From Thermocrispum agreste DSM 44070 (lineage in GTDB: Bacteria; Actinomycetota; Actinomycetes; Mycobacteriales; Pseudonocardiaceae), in the NCBI RefSeq assembly GCF_000427905.1, contig NZ_ATYX01000006.1, positions 124,001 to 188,000 on the forward strand: a DNA stretch of 64,000 bases, written 5' to 3'. Shown piece by piece: positions 33,856-42,602 of the stretch (the stretch's first letter is position 1; the number at the start of each line of letters is the position of its first letter). A model generated the notes under the pieces. The model worked only from the letters and a program-made list of their open reading frames with translations. It was not told the origin of the DNA and searched no databases. Both the position numbers and the translations under genes were made by a program.

Positions 33856-35835
33856 TCAGCGCGCGTGCGGCCTGTCCGCGCCCCGCGGTCCGGCGCCCCG
33901 CGGTCCGGCGCCCCGGCGGTCGGGTGACCCCAGCGGCGCACGCCGACCGTTCGATCCAGCGGACTCGCCGACGGGCCGATTGCGGGTGTCTGGGCTCGGT
34001 GCGGGTCCGTTCCTGCGGCTGCGCGCGTCGCCGTTGCCTGCGGACCGCCTGGGCGCGGCTTCGTTGCCCGCGACCGGCCACACGGGCTCGTCGTGGTGGA
34101 CGCGGCCGTTCGCCGTCCGGTGGCCGTTCGGCGGCTCCTCGCGCCGGTGCCGGGGACGCGGGGGCGGCTGCCGCCGTGGCTCGGGCAGGACACCGCGCTC
34201 TCGGCGGATCGGCCGGGAAGCCTGCGACTGCTCCGGCGTCTCACCCGGCCAGCGCGGTGCCGGCCGTTCGCGCGGGCCGCCGGGTGCGGGCCGGGTGGGA
34301 GGCCGGTCGCCAGGACCATGCGCAGCGCGACGTCCGTTCGCAGCCGGCCGCCTGGGCTGTCCGTTCGATGCCTGCCGTTCGCTTCGCTCGCCGGCCGGCC
34401 GCGGCGGGCGACCGTTGCGAGCGGGTACTTCGCGGTGATCGTCGCCGCGTTCCGGTTCCTCGGCGGGGAGCCGCCGCTGCCGTACCTCCGGTGCCGGGCG
34501 CCCGCGGTGCACCGTCCGGGCCTCGGCAGCGGCACGTCTCGGTGCCGCGGGCATGCTCGGGCGGGTCAGTTCCTCGTCCGGGGAAGGCGCGTCCTCTTCC
34601 TCGGCGCCGTCGGCGTCCTGCTCGTCGTCTTCCTCGTCCTCCTCGGCTTCGGAGGAGTCGTCTGCGGAACGGCGCTTGCGCTTCAGCAGCGCGCCGAGCC
34701 GCGGCCTGGGCGCGGCCGGGGAGTCCTCGTTCCGCCGGGACAGCCGCCGGCCCAGGTTGTGGCTGGGCCGCTCGACGTACCGGTAGGCCAGCTCGGTCAC
34801 GGCGAACGTGGCGGCGACACCGAGCACGACGCAGAGCCAGACCGGCAGCGCGTCGCTGACCGCGTGCATCAGCGGCAACGCGATCAGGCCGTGCATCAGG
34901 TACAGCGAGTAGCTGCGTTCGGACATCGCGGTCCAGAACGCGCGCTGCTTCAACCGCGGCTCGGCGCCCAGGCCGACTAAGAACACCAGCACCGCGAACA
35001 CGATGGGGGCCGGGCGCAGCAGGTAGTCGGTGTCCAGCCGGAGGTTGGTGGCCATGACGAACAGGCCCCACGCGGCCAGCAGGTACCCGCCTGCCAGCCA
35101 CGGGTGGATCTTGCCGTGCCAGCCCGCCCAGATGATCTGCCCCATGATCGGCAGCAGCAGGTACGCCGACTGGGAGGCGAACCCGCCGAAGTCCTCGCCG
35201 AGCGGGGTGCGCAGCAGCACCAGGATCAACACGATGTCCAGCTCGACGAAGATCGCTGCCCAGACCCACCGGCGCAGCAGCGGCAGCATCGCGATGAGCA
35301 GCAGGTAGAACAACACCTCGACGGCCAGCGTCCAGGCCACCCCGACCATCGCCCAGAACGGCTTGAGGGAGAAGTTGGCCAGGGTGAGGTTGGCCACCAG
35401 CGTGCCCGGGGTGATGTCCTGCTTGTGGCCTGCGCTGAGCACCGACAGGCCGAGCGCGATCCCGCCCGCCGCCAGCAGCACGGCCAGCACGTTCATCGGG
35501 TAGATGCGGAAGAACCGGTTGACGCCGAACCTGCGGGCGCCCAGCTGCAGCGCGATCGGCGTCACCACGAAGCCGCTGACCAGGAAGAAGAAGTAGATCG
35601 ATATCTGCCCGATGCCCTCCGAGGAGAGGTTGAGCGGGGTCTCGAACAACGCGGTGAAGCCGTCGGTGACCGCGCTGCCGCCGTACCGGGCGGCGACGAA
35701 CTGGTTGGCGACGTGGGTGTAGAACACCACCAGGGCGGCCACCGTGCGGCCGATGTCGATGAAGGCAATGCGGGACTTCTCCGGCGTGGCCTTCACCACG
35801 CCGAACACTTCGGTGGGGGCGTCCCAGATCCGCAC
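33856..35835 (-). CDS. Membrane acyltransferase (acyltransferase_3/OafA type) with long disordered cytoplasmic tail
   Basis: A 659-residue protein. Residues about 18-370 carry ten or so membrane helices of the acyltransferase_3 family (starts SRIAFIDIGRTVAALVVFYTH, where the usual R/H catalytic pair is represented by Arg and His; later NRFFRIYPMN and YSLYLMHGLIAL). Residues about 375-659 are low-complexity: a Lys/Arg patch, an acidic block near 392-415, then Pro/Arg/Asn/Gly-rich sequence to the end. The GTG at 35835 lies ten bases after the FkbM gene's stop, so the two are one operon. It probably acylates a surface glycan or lipid. Confidence 0.87.
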   Translation of the reverse strand: MRIWDAPTEVFGVVKATPEKSRIAFIDIGRTVAALVVFYTHVANQFVAARYGGSAVTDGFTALFETPLNLSSEGIGQISIYFFFLVSGFVVTPIALQLGARRFGVNRFFRIYPMNVLAVLLAAGGIALGLSVLSAGHKQDITPGTLVANLTLANFSLKPFWAMVGVAWTLAVEVLFYLLLIAMLPLLRRWVWAAIFVELDIVLILVLLRTPLGEDFGGFASQSAYLLLPIMGQIIWAGWHGKIHPWLAGGYLLAAWGLFVMATNLRLDTDYLLRPAPIVFAVLVFLVGLGAEPRLKQRAFWTAMSERSYSLYLMHGLIALPLMHAVSDALPVWLCVVLGVAATFAVTELAYRYVERPSHNLGRRLSRRNEDSPAAPRPRLGALLKRKRRSADDSSEAEEDEEDDEQDADGAEEEDAPSPDEELTRPSMPAAPRRAAAEARTVHRGRPAPEVRQRRLPAEEPERGDDHREVPARNGRPPRPAGERSERQASNGQPRRPAANGRRAAHGPGDRPPTRPAPGGPRERPAPRWPGETPEQSQASRPIRRERGVLPEPRRQPPPRPRHRREEPPNGHRTANGRVHHDEPVWPVAGNEAAPRRSAGNGDARSRRNGPAPSPDTRNRPVGESAGSNGRRAPLGSPDRRGAGPRGAGPRGADRPHAR

Positions 35836-35845
35836 CGTCGTCGAC

Positions 35846-36655
35846 CTAGACCGCCTGGTAGCGGCGGTTCGCGTCACCGGGTGGGTGACCGAACGCGCCG
35901 AGGAAGTAGTTCGGGCCGCGGCGCCGGACGTCCTCCGGCGCGAGGAACGCGCCGGCCTCGTCGGTGTGGACGAAGAACGCATTGACCCCTGCCAGCTCAC
36001 AGTGAACCAGTCGGTACCCCTTCCGTGCGGCCAGGTCGATCAGCGCCCCCAGCGACGCACCGAAGAAGTCGGTGCCGTCCCAGCCGGGCGTGTCCGGTGG
36101 TTGCACCAGGCGTTGGTCCGGGTCGAGACCGGAGTTGTACTCGATCACCACCACGCGGGGCGTGTAGGCGTCGATCGCCCGCCAGACCCAGTAGTCGTTG
36201 CCGTCGATGTCGATCGACAGCACGTCGGGGCGGCGGGGCACCCCGGCTTGTGCGAACAGCTCCTGCACGTTCTCCGGGGTCACCGCGGCGTGCAGCGTGG
36301 TGACCCGGTCCGACCACAGGTACTTGTGGTGCAGGTGGTGGTAGGTGTCGGGGTTCGCCTCCATGAACAGACCGCGCCAGCCCGCGATGTCGGCGAGCGC
36401 CACGCAGTTACCCTCCATGCCGGTCTCCACGCCGAACTCCACGAACCAGCCGTCCTCGACACCGATGCGGCGGAAAATTTCCACCAGCACCCCATCTTCC
36501 CCGTTCTGGGAGCAGACCTGGTACTCGTAACCGGTCAGGTCCAGCTCCGCCACCGCGTCCGACGGTTTGGGGTCGAGCAGCCGCAAGCGTCGCTGGTACT
36601 CGGGAAGCGCCTGGTACACGCGGGCTTGACGCTGAACGACGGCCTCGGAGAACAC
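35846..36655 (-). CDS. FkbM-like methyltransferase-fold protein
   Basis: A 269-residue Rossmann-like protein. Motifs: YQVCSQNGEDGVLVEIFRRIG, FVEFGVETGMEGNCVAL (SAM-binding glycine region), LFMEANPDTYHHL and DVLSIDIDGNDYWVW. This set recurs in FkbM-like methyltransferases found in glycan and polysaccharide clusters. The GTG at 36655 starts the conserved region; upstream codons in the long frame are poor. It is followed ten bases later by the acyltransferase, which suggests joint modification of a sugar or surface polymer. The methyl acceptor is unknown. Confidence 0.82.
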   Translation of the reverse strand: MFSEAVVQRQARVYQALPEYQRRLRLLDPKPSDAVAELDLTGYEYQVCSQNGEDGVLVEIFRRIGVEDGWFVEFGVETGMEGNCVALADIAGWRGLFMEANPDTYHHLHHKYLWSDRVTTLHAAVTPENVQELFAQAGVPRRPDVLSIDIDGNDYWVWRAIDAYTPRVVVIEYNSGLDPDQRLVQPPDTPGWDGTDFFGASLGALIDLAARKGYRLVHCELAGVNAFFVHTDEAGAFLAPEDVRRRGPNYFLGAFGHPPGDANRRYQAV

Positions 36656-36786
36656 GCAACGAAAGTAGCAGCTCGTTTCGTCCGATTGGGCGGTATGGGC
36701 TGAGCTGGACCGTTCCGCCAGGCATGCTGCACCTGCGCGCTCGCCGGCCGGGCCGCGGAGAATCCACCTCGTGGCCGGGGAACGAT

Positions 36787-37521
36787 TCACGCGGCAGCGG
36801 CCACCGGAACGGGTGAGGTGTAGCGGGCGAGCACGACCTCGGCGACGCTCGGGTGCGCACCGAGGGGGGCGGCGACTCGCACGTCGTCGGCCACGCGCCT
36901 GGCTTCGCCGGCGGCCCGGTCCAGCAGCAGCCCGGGGGCGAGGAACCACGGCGCCAGCACGATCCGGGACGCTCCCGCCGTCCGCAGGCGGGCCACGGCG
37001 GACTCCACCGACGGTCGGCAGGTCGCGAACGCGTGCGTGACGTGGGCGAACCGGCCTTGGCCCCGCCAAGCCGCGGCGATCCCGGCCACGGCGGCGTTCG
37101 CCTTCGCGTCGCTGGAGCCGACACCGGTCAGCACCACCCCGGCCGTCTCGTCGGCGTCGAGCTGTTCGGCAGCGCGCAGCGCGGCGAGCGACTGCAGCAC
37201 GGGATCGGGCCCCAGCACATCCGACACCGTGACCGCCAGGCCCGGGCAGCGTTCGTGGGCTTCGGCGATCAGCGCGGGGAGGTCGACGCGCGCGTGGTAG
37301 GCCGAGCCGAGCAGCAGGGGCACCACGATCACCGACCGATGCCCCTGGCCGTGCAGCTCGGCGAGGGCGTCCGGGACCGACGGCTCGCTCAAGTCGAGAA
37401 ACGCGACGCGAACGACAAGACCAGGCGCGCGCTCACCGACCACCGCGGCGAGCCGCCGCACGGTGGCTGCCGACCGGGGATCGCGGCTGCCGTGCGCGAC
37501 GAGCAGCAGTGGTGCGGTCAC
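36787..37521 (-). CDS. Sirohydrochlorin chelatase (CbiX/SirB type)
   Basis: A 244-residue chelatase that inserts iron into sirohydrochlorin to make siroheme, the cofactor of the sulfite reductase in the same operon. It has two CbiX-like halves: LLVAHGSRDPRSAATVRRL with the metal-ligand histidine, PLLLGSAYHARVDLP in the first half, then HVTHAFATCRPSVESAVARL and LAPWFLAPGLLLDR in the second. The GTG start overlaps the cysN stop by four bases. It is the last gene of the sulfate operon; Rv2393 is the equivalent. Confidence 0.9.
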   Translation of the reverse strand: MTAPLLLVAHGSRDPRSAATVRRLAAVVGERAPGLVVRVAFLDLSEPSVPDALAELHGQGHRSVIVVPLLLGSAYHARVDLPALIAEAHERCPGLAVTVSDVLGPDPVLQSLAALRAAEQLDADETAGVVLTGVGSSDAKANAAVAGIAAAWRGQGRFAHVTHAFATCRPSVESAVARLRTAGASRIVLAPWFLAPGLLLDRAAGEARRVADDVRVAAPLGAHPSVAEVVLARYTSPVPVAAAA

Positions 37522-38798
37522 CGGCCGACCCCGAGCGACGGCAGCGGCGCGCCGATCAGGCCGGCGGCGAGCGTGTCGCCCGTCGGCGGATCGATCACCA
37601 GGAACGCGCCGTTACGGTGCGCGGTGGTGTAGTCGTCCACCGGAAGCGGCTCCGCGGTGCGGACCGCCACCTGGCCGATGTCGTTGAGCCGCAACGTCTC
37701 CGGCGCTTCGATCGTCGCCAGTCGCTGCTCGTCGAACCGGGCGTCAAGCCGCTCCACGAGCGCTTGCACGGTCTTGGTGCCGTGCTTCACCAGCACCCGA
37801 GCGCCCGGAGTGAGCGGCTTCTCGGCCAGCCAGCACAGCGCGGCGGACAGTTCGCCGGTCACCCGGGGAGGGGCGTCGACCGCCGCGATCAGATCGCCCC
37901 GTGCGACGTCCAGGTCGTCGGCCAGCACCAGGGTCACCGATCGCCCGGCGCTCGCCTCGTCCAGCGGGCCGTCGGCCGTGTCGATCCGTTCCACGCGGGA
38001 GCGCAGGCCACTGGGCAGCACCAGAACCTCGTCCCCCGGCCGGATGGTGCCCGACGCGATCTGTCCCGCGTAGCCGCGATAGTCCGGATGCTCCGCCGTT
38101 CGCGGGCGGATGACGTACTGCACCGGGAAGCGCAGCGGCTCGTCGTGCGGGTTGTCGGCCACCGGCACGGTCTCCAGGTGCTCCAGCAACGCTGGGCCGC
38201 GGTACCAGGGGGTGCGGCCCGACTTCTGCACCACGTTGTCCCCGTGCAGTGCGGACACCGGGATGGCCTGCACCTCCTCGGGCGAGTAGCCGAGCGCGAC
38301 CGCGTGCGCGGTGAACTCGTCGGCGATGGCGGTGAACCTCGCCTCGTCGTAGCCGACCAGGTCGATCTTGTTCACCGCGAGCACCAGCCGCCGCACGCCG
38401 AGCAGCGCCAGCACCGCAGCGTGCCTGCGGGTTTGCTCGATGACGCCGTTGCGCGCGTCGACCAGCAGCACCGCCAGGTGCGCGGTCGAGGCGCCGGTGA
38501 CCGTGTTCCTGGTGTACTGCACGTGGCCCGGGGTGTCCGCGAGCACGAACTTCCGCTTCGGCGTGGCGAAGTAGCGGTACGCCACGTCGATGGTGATGCC
38601 TTGCTCGCGTTCACTGCGCAGCCCGTCGACCAGCAGGGACAGATCCGGGGTGGACAGCCCGCGATCGACCGAGGCGCGGGTGACCGCGTCCAGCTGGTCC
38701 GCCAAAACCGACTTGGTGTCGTACAGCAGCCGTCCGACCAGGGTGGACTTGCCGTCGTCGACCGATCCCGCGGTCGCCAGCCGTAACAACGAACTCAC
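37518..38798 (-). CDS. cysN: Sulfate adenylyltransferase subunit 1 (GTPase)
   Basis: A 426-residue GTPase that drives ATP sulfurylase (CysDN), making APS from sulfate and ATP. GTP motifs: GSVDDGKSTLVGRL, REQGITIDVAYRYF, DTPGHVQYTRN and NKIDLVGYD; EF-Tu-like domains follow. There is no APS-kinase (CysC) extension, so APS goes straight to the APS reductase encoded upstream. The GTG at 38798 lies two bases after the cysD stop. Part of the sir-cysHDN-chelatase operon. Confidence 0.96.
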   Translation of the reverse strand: MSSLLRLATAGSVDDGKSTLVGRLLYDTKSVLADQLDAVTRASVDRGLSTPDLSLLVDGLRSEREQGITIDVAYRYFATPKRKFVLADTPGHVQYTRNTVTGASTAHLAVLLVDARNGVIEQTRRHAAVLALLGVRRLVLAVNKIDLVGYDEARFTAIADEFTAHAVALGYSPEEVQAIPVSALHGDNVVQKSGRTPWYRGPALLEHLETVPVADNPHDEPLRFPVQYVIRPRTAEHPDYRGYAGQIASGTIRPGDEVLVLPSGLRSRVERIDTADGPLDEASAGRSVTLVLADDLDVARGDLIAAVDAPPRVTGELSAALCWLAEKPLTPGARVLVKHGTKTVQALVERLDARFDEQRLATIEAPETLRLNDIGQVAVRTAEPLPVDDYTTAHRNGAFLVIDPPTGDTLAAGLIGAPLPSLGVGR

Positions 38799-38800
38799 GA

Positions 38801-39745
38801 TCAGAAATACCCCTCGCGTTTGCGGTCCTCCATCGCGGCCTCGGACAGCCGGTCGTCGGCCCTGGTGGCGCCCCGCTCGGTGAGCCGGGAGGCGGTCACT
38901 TCCGCGATGACGTCCTCGACGGTGGTGGCGTGCGATTCCACGGCACCGGTGCACGAGCCGTCGCCGACCGTGCGGTAGCGCACCATCTTGCGGACGACCT
39001 GTTCGCCCTCGCGCGGCCCGCCCCACGGGCCGGCGGTCAGCCACATGCCGTCACGTCGGAAGACTTCGCGCTCGTGGGCGTAGTAGATCGACGGCAGCTC
39101 GATGTTCTCCCTGGCGATGTAGTGCCACACGTCGAGCTCGGTCCAGTTGGACAGTGGGAACACCCGCACGTGCTCGCCCGGCCGGTGCCTGCCGTTGTAG
39201 AGGTTCCACAGCTCGGGCCGCTGCCTGCGCGGCTCCCACTGCCCGAACGCGTTGCGCAGGCTGAAGATCCGCTCCTTGGCCCGGGCCCGCTCCTCGTCCC
39301 GGCGGCCGCCGCCGAAGACGGCGTCGAAACGGTGCTCGGCGATGGTGTCGAGCAGCGGGACGGTCTGCAGCGGGTTGCGGGTGCCGTCCGGCCGTTCGGC
39401 CACCTTGCCCTCGTCGATCCACCGCTGCACCTCGGCCACGATCAGCCGCAGGTTGTGCTTGGCGACCATCTTGTCCCGGAACTGGAGCACTTCGGGGAAG
39501 TTGTGCCCGGTGTCGACGTGCAGCAACGGGAACGGCACCGGCGCGGGCCAGAACGCCTTGACGGCCAGGTGCAGCAGCAGGGTGGAGTCCTTGCCGCCGG
39601 AGAACAGGATCACCGGGCGGTCGAACTCCCCGGCCACCTCGCGGATGATGTGGATGGCCTCGGACTCCAGGGCCGTCAGGTGGTCGCCGACGGCCGGAAC
39701 GCCGACGTCGCCGGCGGGACGTGATCGGGATACGACTGCGGTCAT
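38801..39745 (-). CDS. cysD: Sulfate adenylyltransferase subunit 2
   Basis: A 314-residue PP-loop enzyme that catalyses sulfate adenylation with CysN. The PP-loop is LFSGGKDSTLLLHLA; other family landmarks are HVDTGHNFPEVLQFRD, FGGGRRDEERARAKERIFS and the C-terminal RKREGYF. The ATG at 39745 has GATAGGGAGA upstream. It lies eight bases after cysH and two before cysN, so the operon is tightly packed. Confidence 0.97.
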   Translation of the reverse strand: MTAVVSRSRPAGDVGVPAVGDHLTALESEAIHIIREVAGEFDRPVILFSGGKDSTLLLHLAVKAFWPAPVPFPLLHVDTGHNFPEVLQFRDKMVAKHNLRLIVAEVQRWIDEGKVAERPDGTRNPLQTVPLLDTIAEHRFDAVFGGGRRDEERARAKERIFSLRNAFGQWEPRRQRPELWNLYNGRHRPGEHVRVFPLSNWTELDVWHYIARENIELPSIYYAHEREVFRRDGMWLTAGPWGGPREGEQVVRKMVRYRTVGDGSCTGAVESHATTVEDVIAEVTASRLTERGATRADDRLSEAAMEDRKREGYF

Positions 39746-39753
39746 GGTTCTCC

Positions 39754-40452
39754 CTATCCGTGCAAGCCGCATTCGGTCTTGGCGTGTCCCGCCCAGCGGC
39801 CGCTGCGCGGGTCGGCGCCGGGGGCGACCTTCGACGTGCACGGGGCACAGCCGATGGACAGATAGCCCACGGACACCAGGGGGTTCTGCAGGATGCCGTT
39901 GGTGCGCAGGTAGTCGTCGAACTCCTCGTCCGACCAGGCCGCGATCGGGTTGATCTTGACCAGGCCGTTCCGCTCGTCCCAGTGCACGATCGGGGTGTTC
40001 GCCCTGGTCGGCGCGTCGACCCGGCGGACGCCGGTCACCCAGGCGTCGTAGCCGGCCAGCGTGCGCCGCAGCGGCACCACCTTGCGCAGGTGGCAGCAGC
40101 GGTCGGGTTCGGTCCGGTACAGCTCGCCGAACTCGGCTTCCTGCTCGGCCACCGACTGCTCGGCCTGTGCGTCGACGATGCGCACCTGCGGGTAGACGGT
40201 GGCGACCGCGTCCCGCACACCGAGGGTTTCGGCGAAGTGGTAGCCGGTGTCCAAGAACAGCACGTCGATGTCCGGCTTGACCTTGGTCGCCAGGTCGATC
40301 AGCACCGCGTCCTGCATGTTGGACGCCACGATCAGCCGGTCGCCGAACTGCTCGACCGCCCAGGTCAGCGCCTCGATCGCGGTCGCGTCGGCGAGCTCTG
40401 CCTCGGCGCGCTCGGCCAGCGCGCGGTGCTGCTGCCTCGTCGAGGTGGTCAT
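39754..40452 (-). CDS. cysH: APS reductase (adenylyl-sulfate reductase, thioredoxin type)
   Basis: A 232-residue enzyme reducing APS to sulfite. The 4Fe-4S ligands that mark APS rather than PAPS reductases are present: C119-C120 and C202-x2-C205 (IGCAPCTSKV). The catalytic cysteine is C228 in the C-terminal TECGLHG. The PP-loop-like region is IVASNMQDAVLI. This agrees with the absence of CysC. Start overlaps the stop of the small zinc-ribbon gene by four bases. Confidence 0.96.
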   Translation of the reverse strand: MTTSTRQQHRALAERAEAELADATAIEALTWAVEQFGDRLIVASNMQDAVLIDLATKVKPDIDVLFLDTGYHFAETLGVRDAVATVYPQVRIVDAQAEQSVAEQEAEFGELYRTEPDRCCHLRKVVPLRRTLAGYDAWVTGVRRVDAPTRANTPIVHWDERNGLVKINPIAAWSDEEFDDYLRTNGILQNPLVSVGYLSIGCAPCTSKVAPGADPRSGRWAGHAKTECGLHG

Positions 40453-40628
40453 CGCCGCACCACCTCGGAGGCGGCGGCGAAGTTCAACCCGAGCATCTTG
40501 AGCCGGAAGACCCGGCGGCATCCGGTGCACAGCCAGGCGGCGTGCGACCCGGTGGCCTCGTCCACGTGCGGCCGCAGGTCCTCGTTCGCGCAGTACGGGC
40601 AGTAGAACGGAGTCGCTCGTTCGCTCAT
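40449..40628 (-). CDS. Small zinc-ribbon protein between sir and cysH
   Basis: A 59-residue protein with two CxxC knuckles, FYCPYC and LCTGCRR, typical of a zinc ribbon, and a C-terminal helix (RLKMLGLNFAAASEVVRR). It overlaps sir upstream and cysH downstream by four bases each, so it is translated with both. Such small ORFs sit between sir and cysH in many actinomycetes, but the role is unknown; electron transfer, iron-sulfur handling or regulation are possibilities. Confidence 0.85.
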   Translation of the reverse strand: MSERATPFYCPYCANEDLRPHVDEATGSHAAWLCTGCRRVFRLKMLGLNFAAASEVVRR

Positions 40629-42307
40629 CGCAGGTCGGCCTCCTCGGCGCGGGCCACCCATTGGGCGAACCGCTCGCCGTCTTCGCGTTGTTCGACGAAC
40701 TTGCGCACCACGCGCTCGACGTAGTCACCGAGCTCGGCGCTGGTGACCTTGTGCGCGCGCAGCTTGCGGCCGAACCCGGCGTCCATGCCGAGCCCGCCGC
40801 CCAGGTGCACCTGGAACCCCTCGACCTGGTTGCCGTCGGCATCGGTGACGATCTGGCCCTTCAGCCCGATGTCGGCGGTCTGGATCCGGGCGCACGAGTT
40901 GGGACAGCCGTTGAGGTGGATCGACAGCGGCGCGGTCAGCCCGTCGGTGACGTCCGCCAGGCGCTTCTCCAGGTCGGCGACCAGGTCCCTGGCCCTGGCC
41001 TTGGTCTCGACGATGGCCAGCTTGCAGTATTCGATCCCGGTGCAGGCCATCACGCCGCGCCGCCACGGGCTCGGCTCGGTCTCCAGGCCCACGTCGGCCA
41101 GATCCCGCTGCAGCGCCGCCACCTCGGACTCGGCCACGTCGAGCACCAGCAGCTTCTGCAGCGGCGTCAGCCGCACCCGGCGGGAGCCTGCCCGCTCGGC
41201 GGCCTTGGCGACGGCGATCAGCGTGCTGCCGGACACCCGGCCGGCGATCGGCGAGGCACCCACGTAGAACTTGCCGTCCTTCTGGGCGTGCACCCCGACG
41301 TGGTCGACCTGGGTCTCGGGCACCGGCGGCGCGGGCCCGTCGACGAGCTTGCGGCCGAGGTACTCGTTCTCCAGTACCTCGCGGAACCGCTCCGGCCCCC
41401 AGTCCTTGACCAGGAACTTCAGCCGGGCGCGGTGCCGCAGCCTGCGGTAGCCGTAGTCGCGGAAGATGCTGGTGACACCCGCCCAGACCTCCCCGACCTC
41501 CGCCGGCGGAACCCAGGCGCCCAGCCGGGTGGCCAGCATCGGGTTGGTGGACAGACCGCCGCCGACCCAGACGTCGAAGCCCGGCCCGTGCTGGGGATGC
41601 TCCACCCCCACGAACGCGACGTCGTGGATCTCGTGCGCCACGTCTTGCAGGCCGGAGATGGCCGTCTTGAACTTGCGCGGCAGGTTGGCCAGCTCGGGGT
41701 CGCCGACGTAGCGGCGCCGGATCTCGGCGATGGCCGGGGTCGGGTCGATCACCTCGTCCGCGGCGATGCCGGCCACCGGCGAGCCGAGGATCACCCGCGG
41801 GCAGTCGCCGCAGGCTTCCGTGGTGATCAGCCCGACCGACTCCAGCCGCTGCCAGATGGCAGGCACGTCCTCGATGCGGACCCAGTGGTACTGGACGTTC
41901 TGCCGGTCGGTGATGTCGGCGGTGTCGCGGGCGTAGGCCTGGGACACCTCGCCGATGACCCGCAACTGCTCGGTGGTGAGCGCGCCGCCGTCGATGCGCA
42001 CGCGCATCATGAAGTACTTGTCGTCCAGCTCCTCCGGCTCGAGCGTGGCCGTGCGGCCGCCGTCGATGCCGGGCTTGCGCTGGGTGTAGAGGCCGTACCA
42101 GCGGAAACGCCCGCGCAGGTCGCTGGGGTCGATGCCGTCGAACCCGACGTGCGCGTAGATGTTCTCGATGCGGGCGCGCACGTTGAGCGGGTTGTCGTCC
42201 TTCTTGGTCTGTTCGTTCTTGTTCAGCGGCTCGCGGTAGCCGAGGGCCCATTGACCTTCGCCACGCCCTTTGCGCGGGCGTGTTCTGGCAGGTGTGGTCA
42301 ACGTCAT
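40625..42307 (-). CDS. sir: Ferredoxin-dependent sulfite (or nitrite) reductase
   Basis: A 560-residue siroheme/4Fe-4S reductase, the NirA/SirA of mycobacteria, reducing sulfite to sulfide with electrons from ferredoxin. Cluster ligands are ACTGIEYC and GCPNSC. Two reductase half-domains are recognisable (RFRWYGLYTQRKPG and ACGDCPRVILGS in the first; LKFLVKDWG, HVGVHAQKDG in the second). The ATG at 42307 sits directly against its ribosome site; a TTG six bases later (42301), eight bases from GGAGG, may be the true start. The context (cysHDN) favours sulfite over nitrite. Controlled by the cysteine leader upstream. Confidence 0.94.
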   Translation of the reverse strand: MTLTTPARTRPRKGRGEGQWALGYREPLNKNEQTKKDDNPLNVRARIENIYAHVGFDGIDPSDLRGRFRWYGLYTQRKPGIDGGRTATLEPEELDDKYFMMRVRIDGGALTTEQLRVIGEVSQAYARDTADITDRQNVQYHWVRIEDVPAIWQRLESVGLITTEACGDCPRVILGSPVAGIAADEVIDPTPAIAEIRRRYVGDPELANLPRKFKTAISGLQDVAHEIHDVAFVGVEHPQHGPGFDVWVGGGLSTNPMLATRLGAWVPPAEVGEVWAGVTSIFRDYGYRRLRHRARLKFLVKDWGPERFREVLENEYLGRKLVDGPAPPVPETQVDHVGVHAQKDGKFYVGASPIAGRVSGSTLIAVAKAAERAGSRRVRLTPLQKLLVLDVAESEVAALQRDLADVGLETEPSPWRRGVMACTGIEYCKLAIVETKARARDLVADLEKRLADVTDGLTAPLSIHLNGCPNSCARIQTADIGLKGQIVTDADGNQVEGFQVHLGGGLGMDAGFGRKLRAHKVTSAELGDYVERVVRKFVEQREDGERFAQWVARAEEADLR

Positions 42308-42309
42308 TC

Positions 42310-42411
42310 CTCCGGGTGGACATGGCGGCGCGCCAGTGCGCAGCGTGCGGTCGGGAACGGATCGCGGATGAGTCAGCAGCCCGGACGGCACAGTGCGCTG
42401 GCCACCCGGAG
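42310..42411 (-). promoter_or_regulatory. Complementary pair sequestering the sir ribosome-binding site
   Basis: On the minus strand CTCCGGGTGG (42402-42411), inside the leader ORF, is exactly complementary to CCACCCGGAG (42310-42319), which contains the sir Shine-Dalgarno. With a U-G and a U-A pair the helix reaches 12 base pairs. The two arms are 82 bases apart. In the folded state sir translation should be off; a ribosome stalled on the leader cysteine codons would open it. Complementarity is seen directly; mechanism is inference. Confidence 0.7.
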
Positions 42412-42459
42412 AAGGTCGACGTGCAGCCGGCTGACGAGGAGAACGGTGGCTGACGTCAT
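42373..42459 (-). CDS. Cysteine attenuation leader peptide upstream of sir
   Basis: A 28-codon ORF starting MTSATVLLVSRL and ending in HVDLLRVASALCRPGC before TGA. The HVDLLRVASALC signature is that of the actinomycete putative leader peptide found upstream of sulfur-assimilation operons. Cysteine occurs at codon 24 and at codon 28, the last before the stop. No ribosome site is obvious, so the message may be leaderless. The LLRV codons encode the arm complementary to the sir ribosome site. It is too short for usual gene finders. Confidence 0.85.
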   Translation of the reverse strand: MTSATVLLVSRLHVDLLRVASALCRPGC

Positions 42460-42602
42460 GCGGGTCAGAGTGCCAGCCGTCCACCTGCTGATCTATGTCG
42501 TTCAGATCGTGAGATGAACTTTCGGCCAAATCGTGCGGTCGTCGTCGGCCGCCTCCCGCCCCGCCGTGGGCGGCGGCGACGTGGTGGGGAGACACTGGAT
42601 GG

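Noticed and set aside
34093-34980. Plus-strand frames opposite the acyltransferase tail
   Set aside because: Low-complexity complement of the disordered tail; the minus-strand frame is continuous with the membrane domain.
40661-42517. 618-residue plus-strand frame opposite sir
   Set aside because: Shadow of the sulfite reductase gene; no domain of its own.
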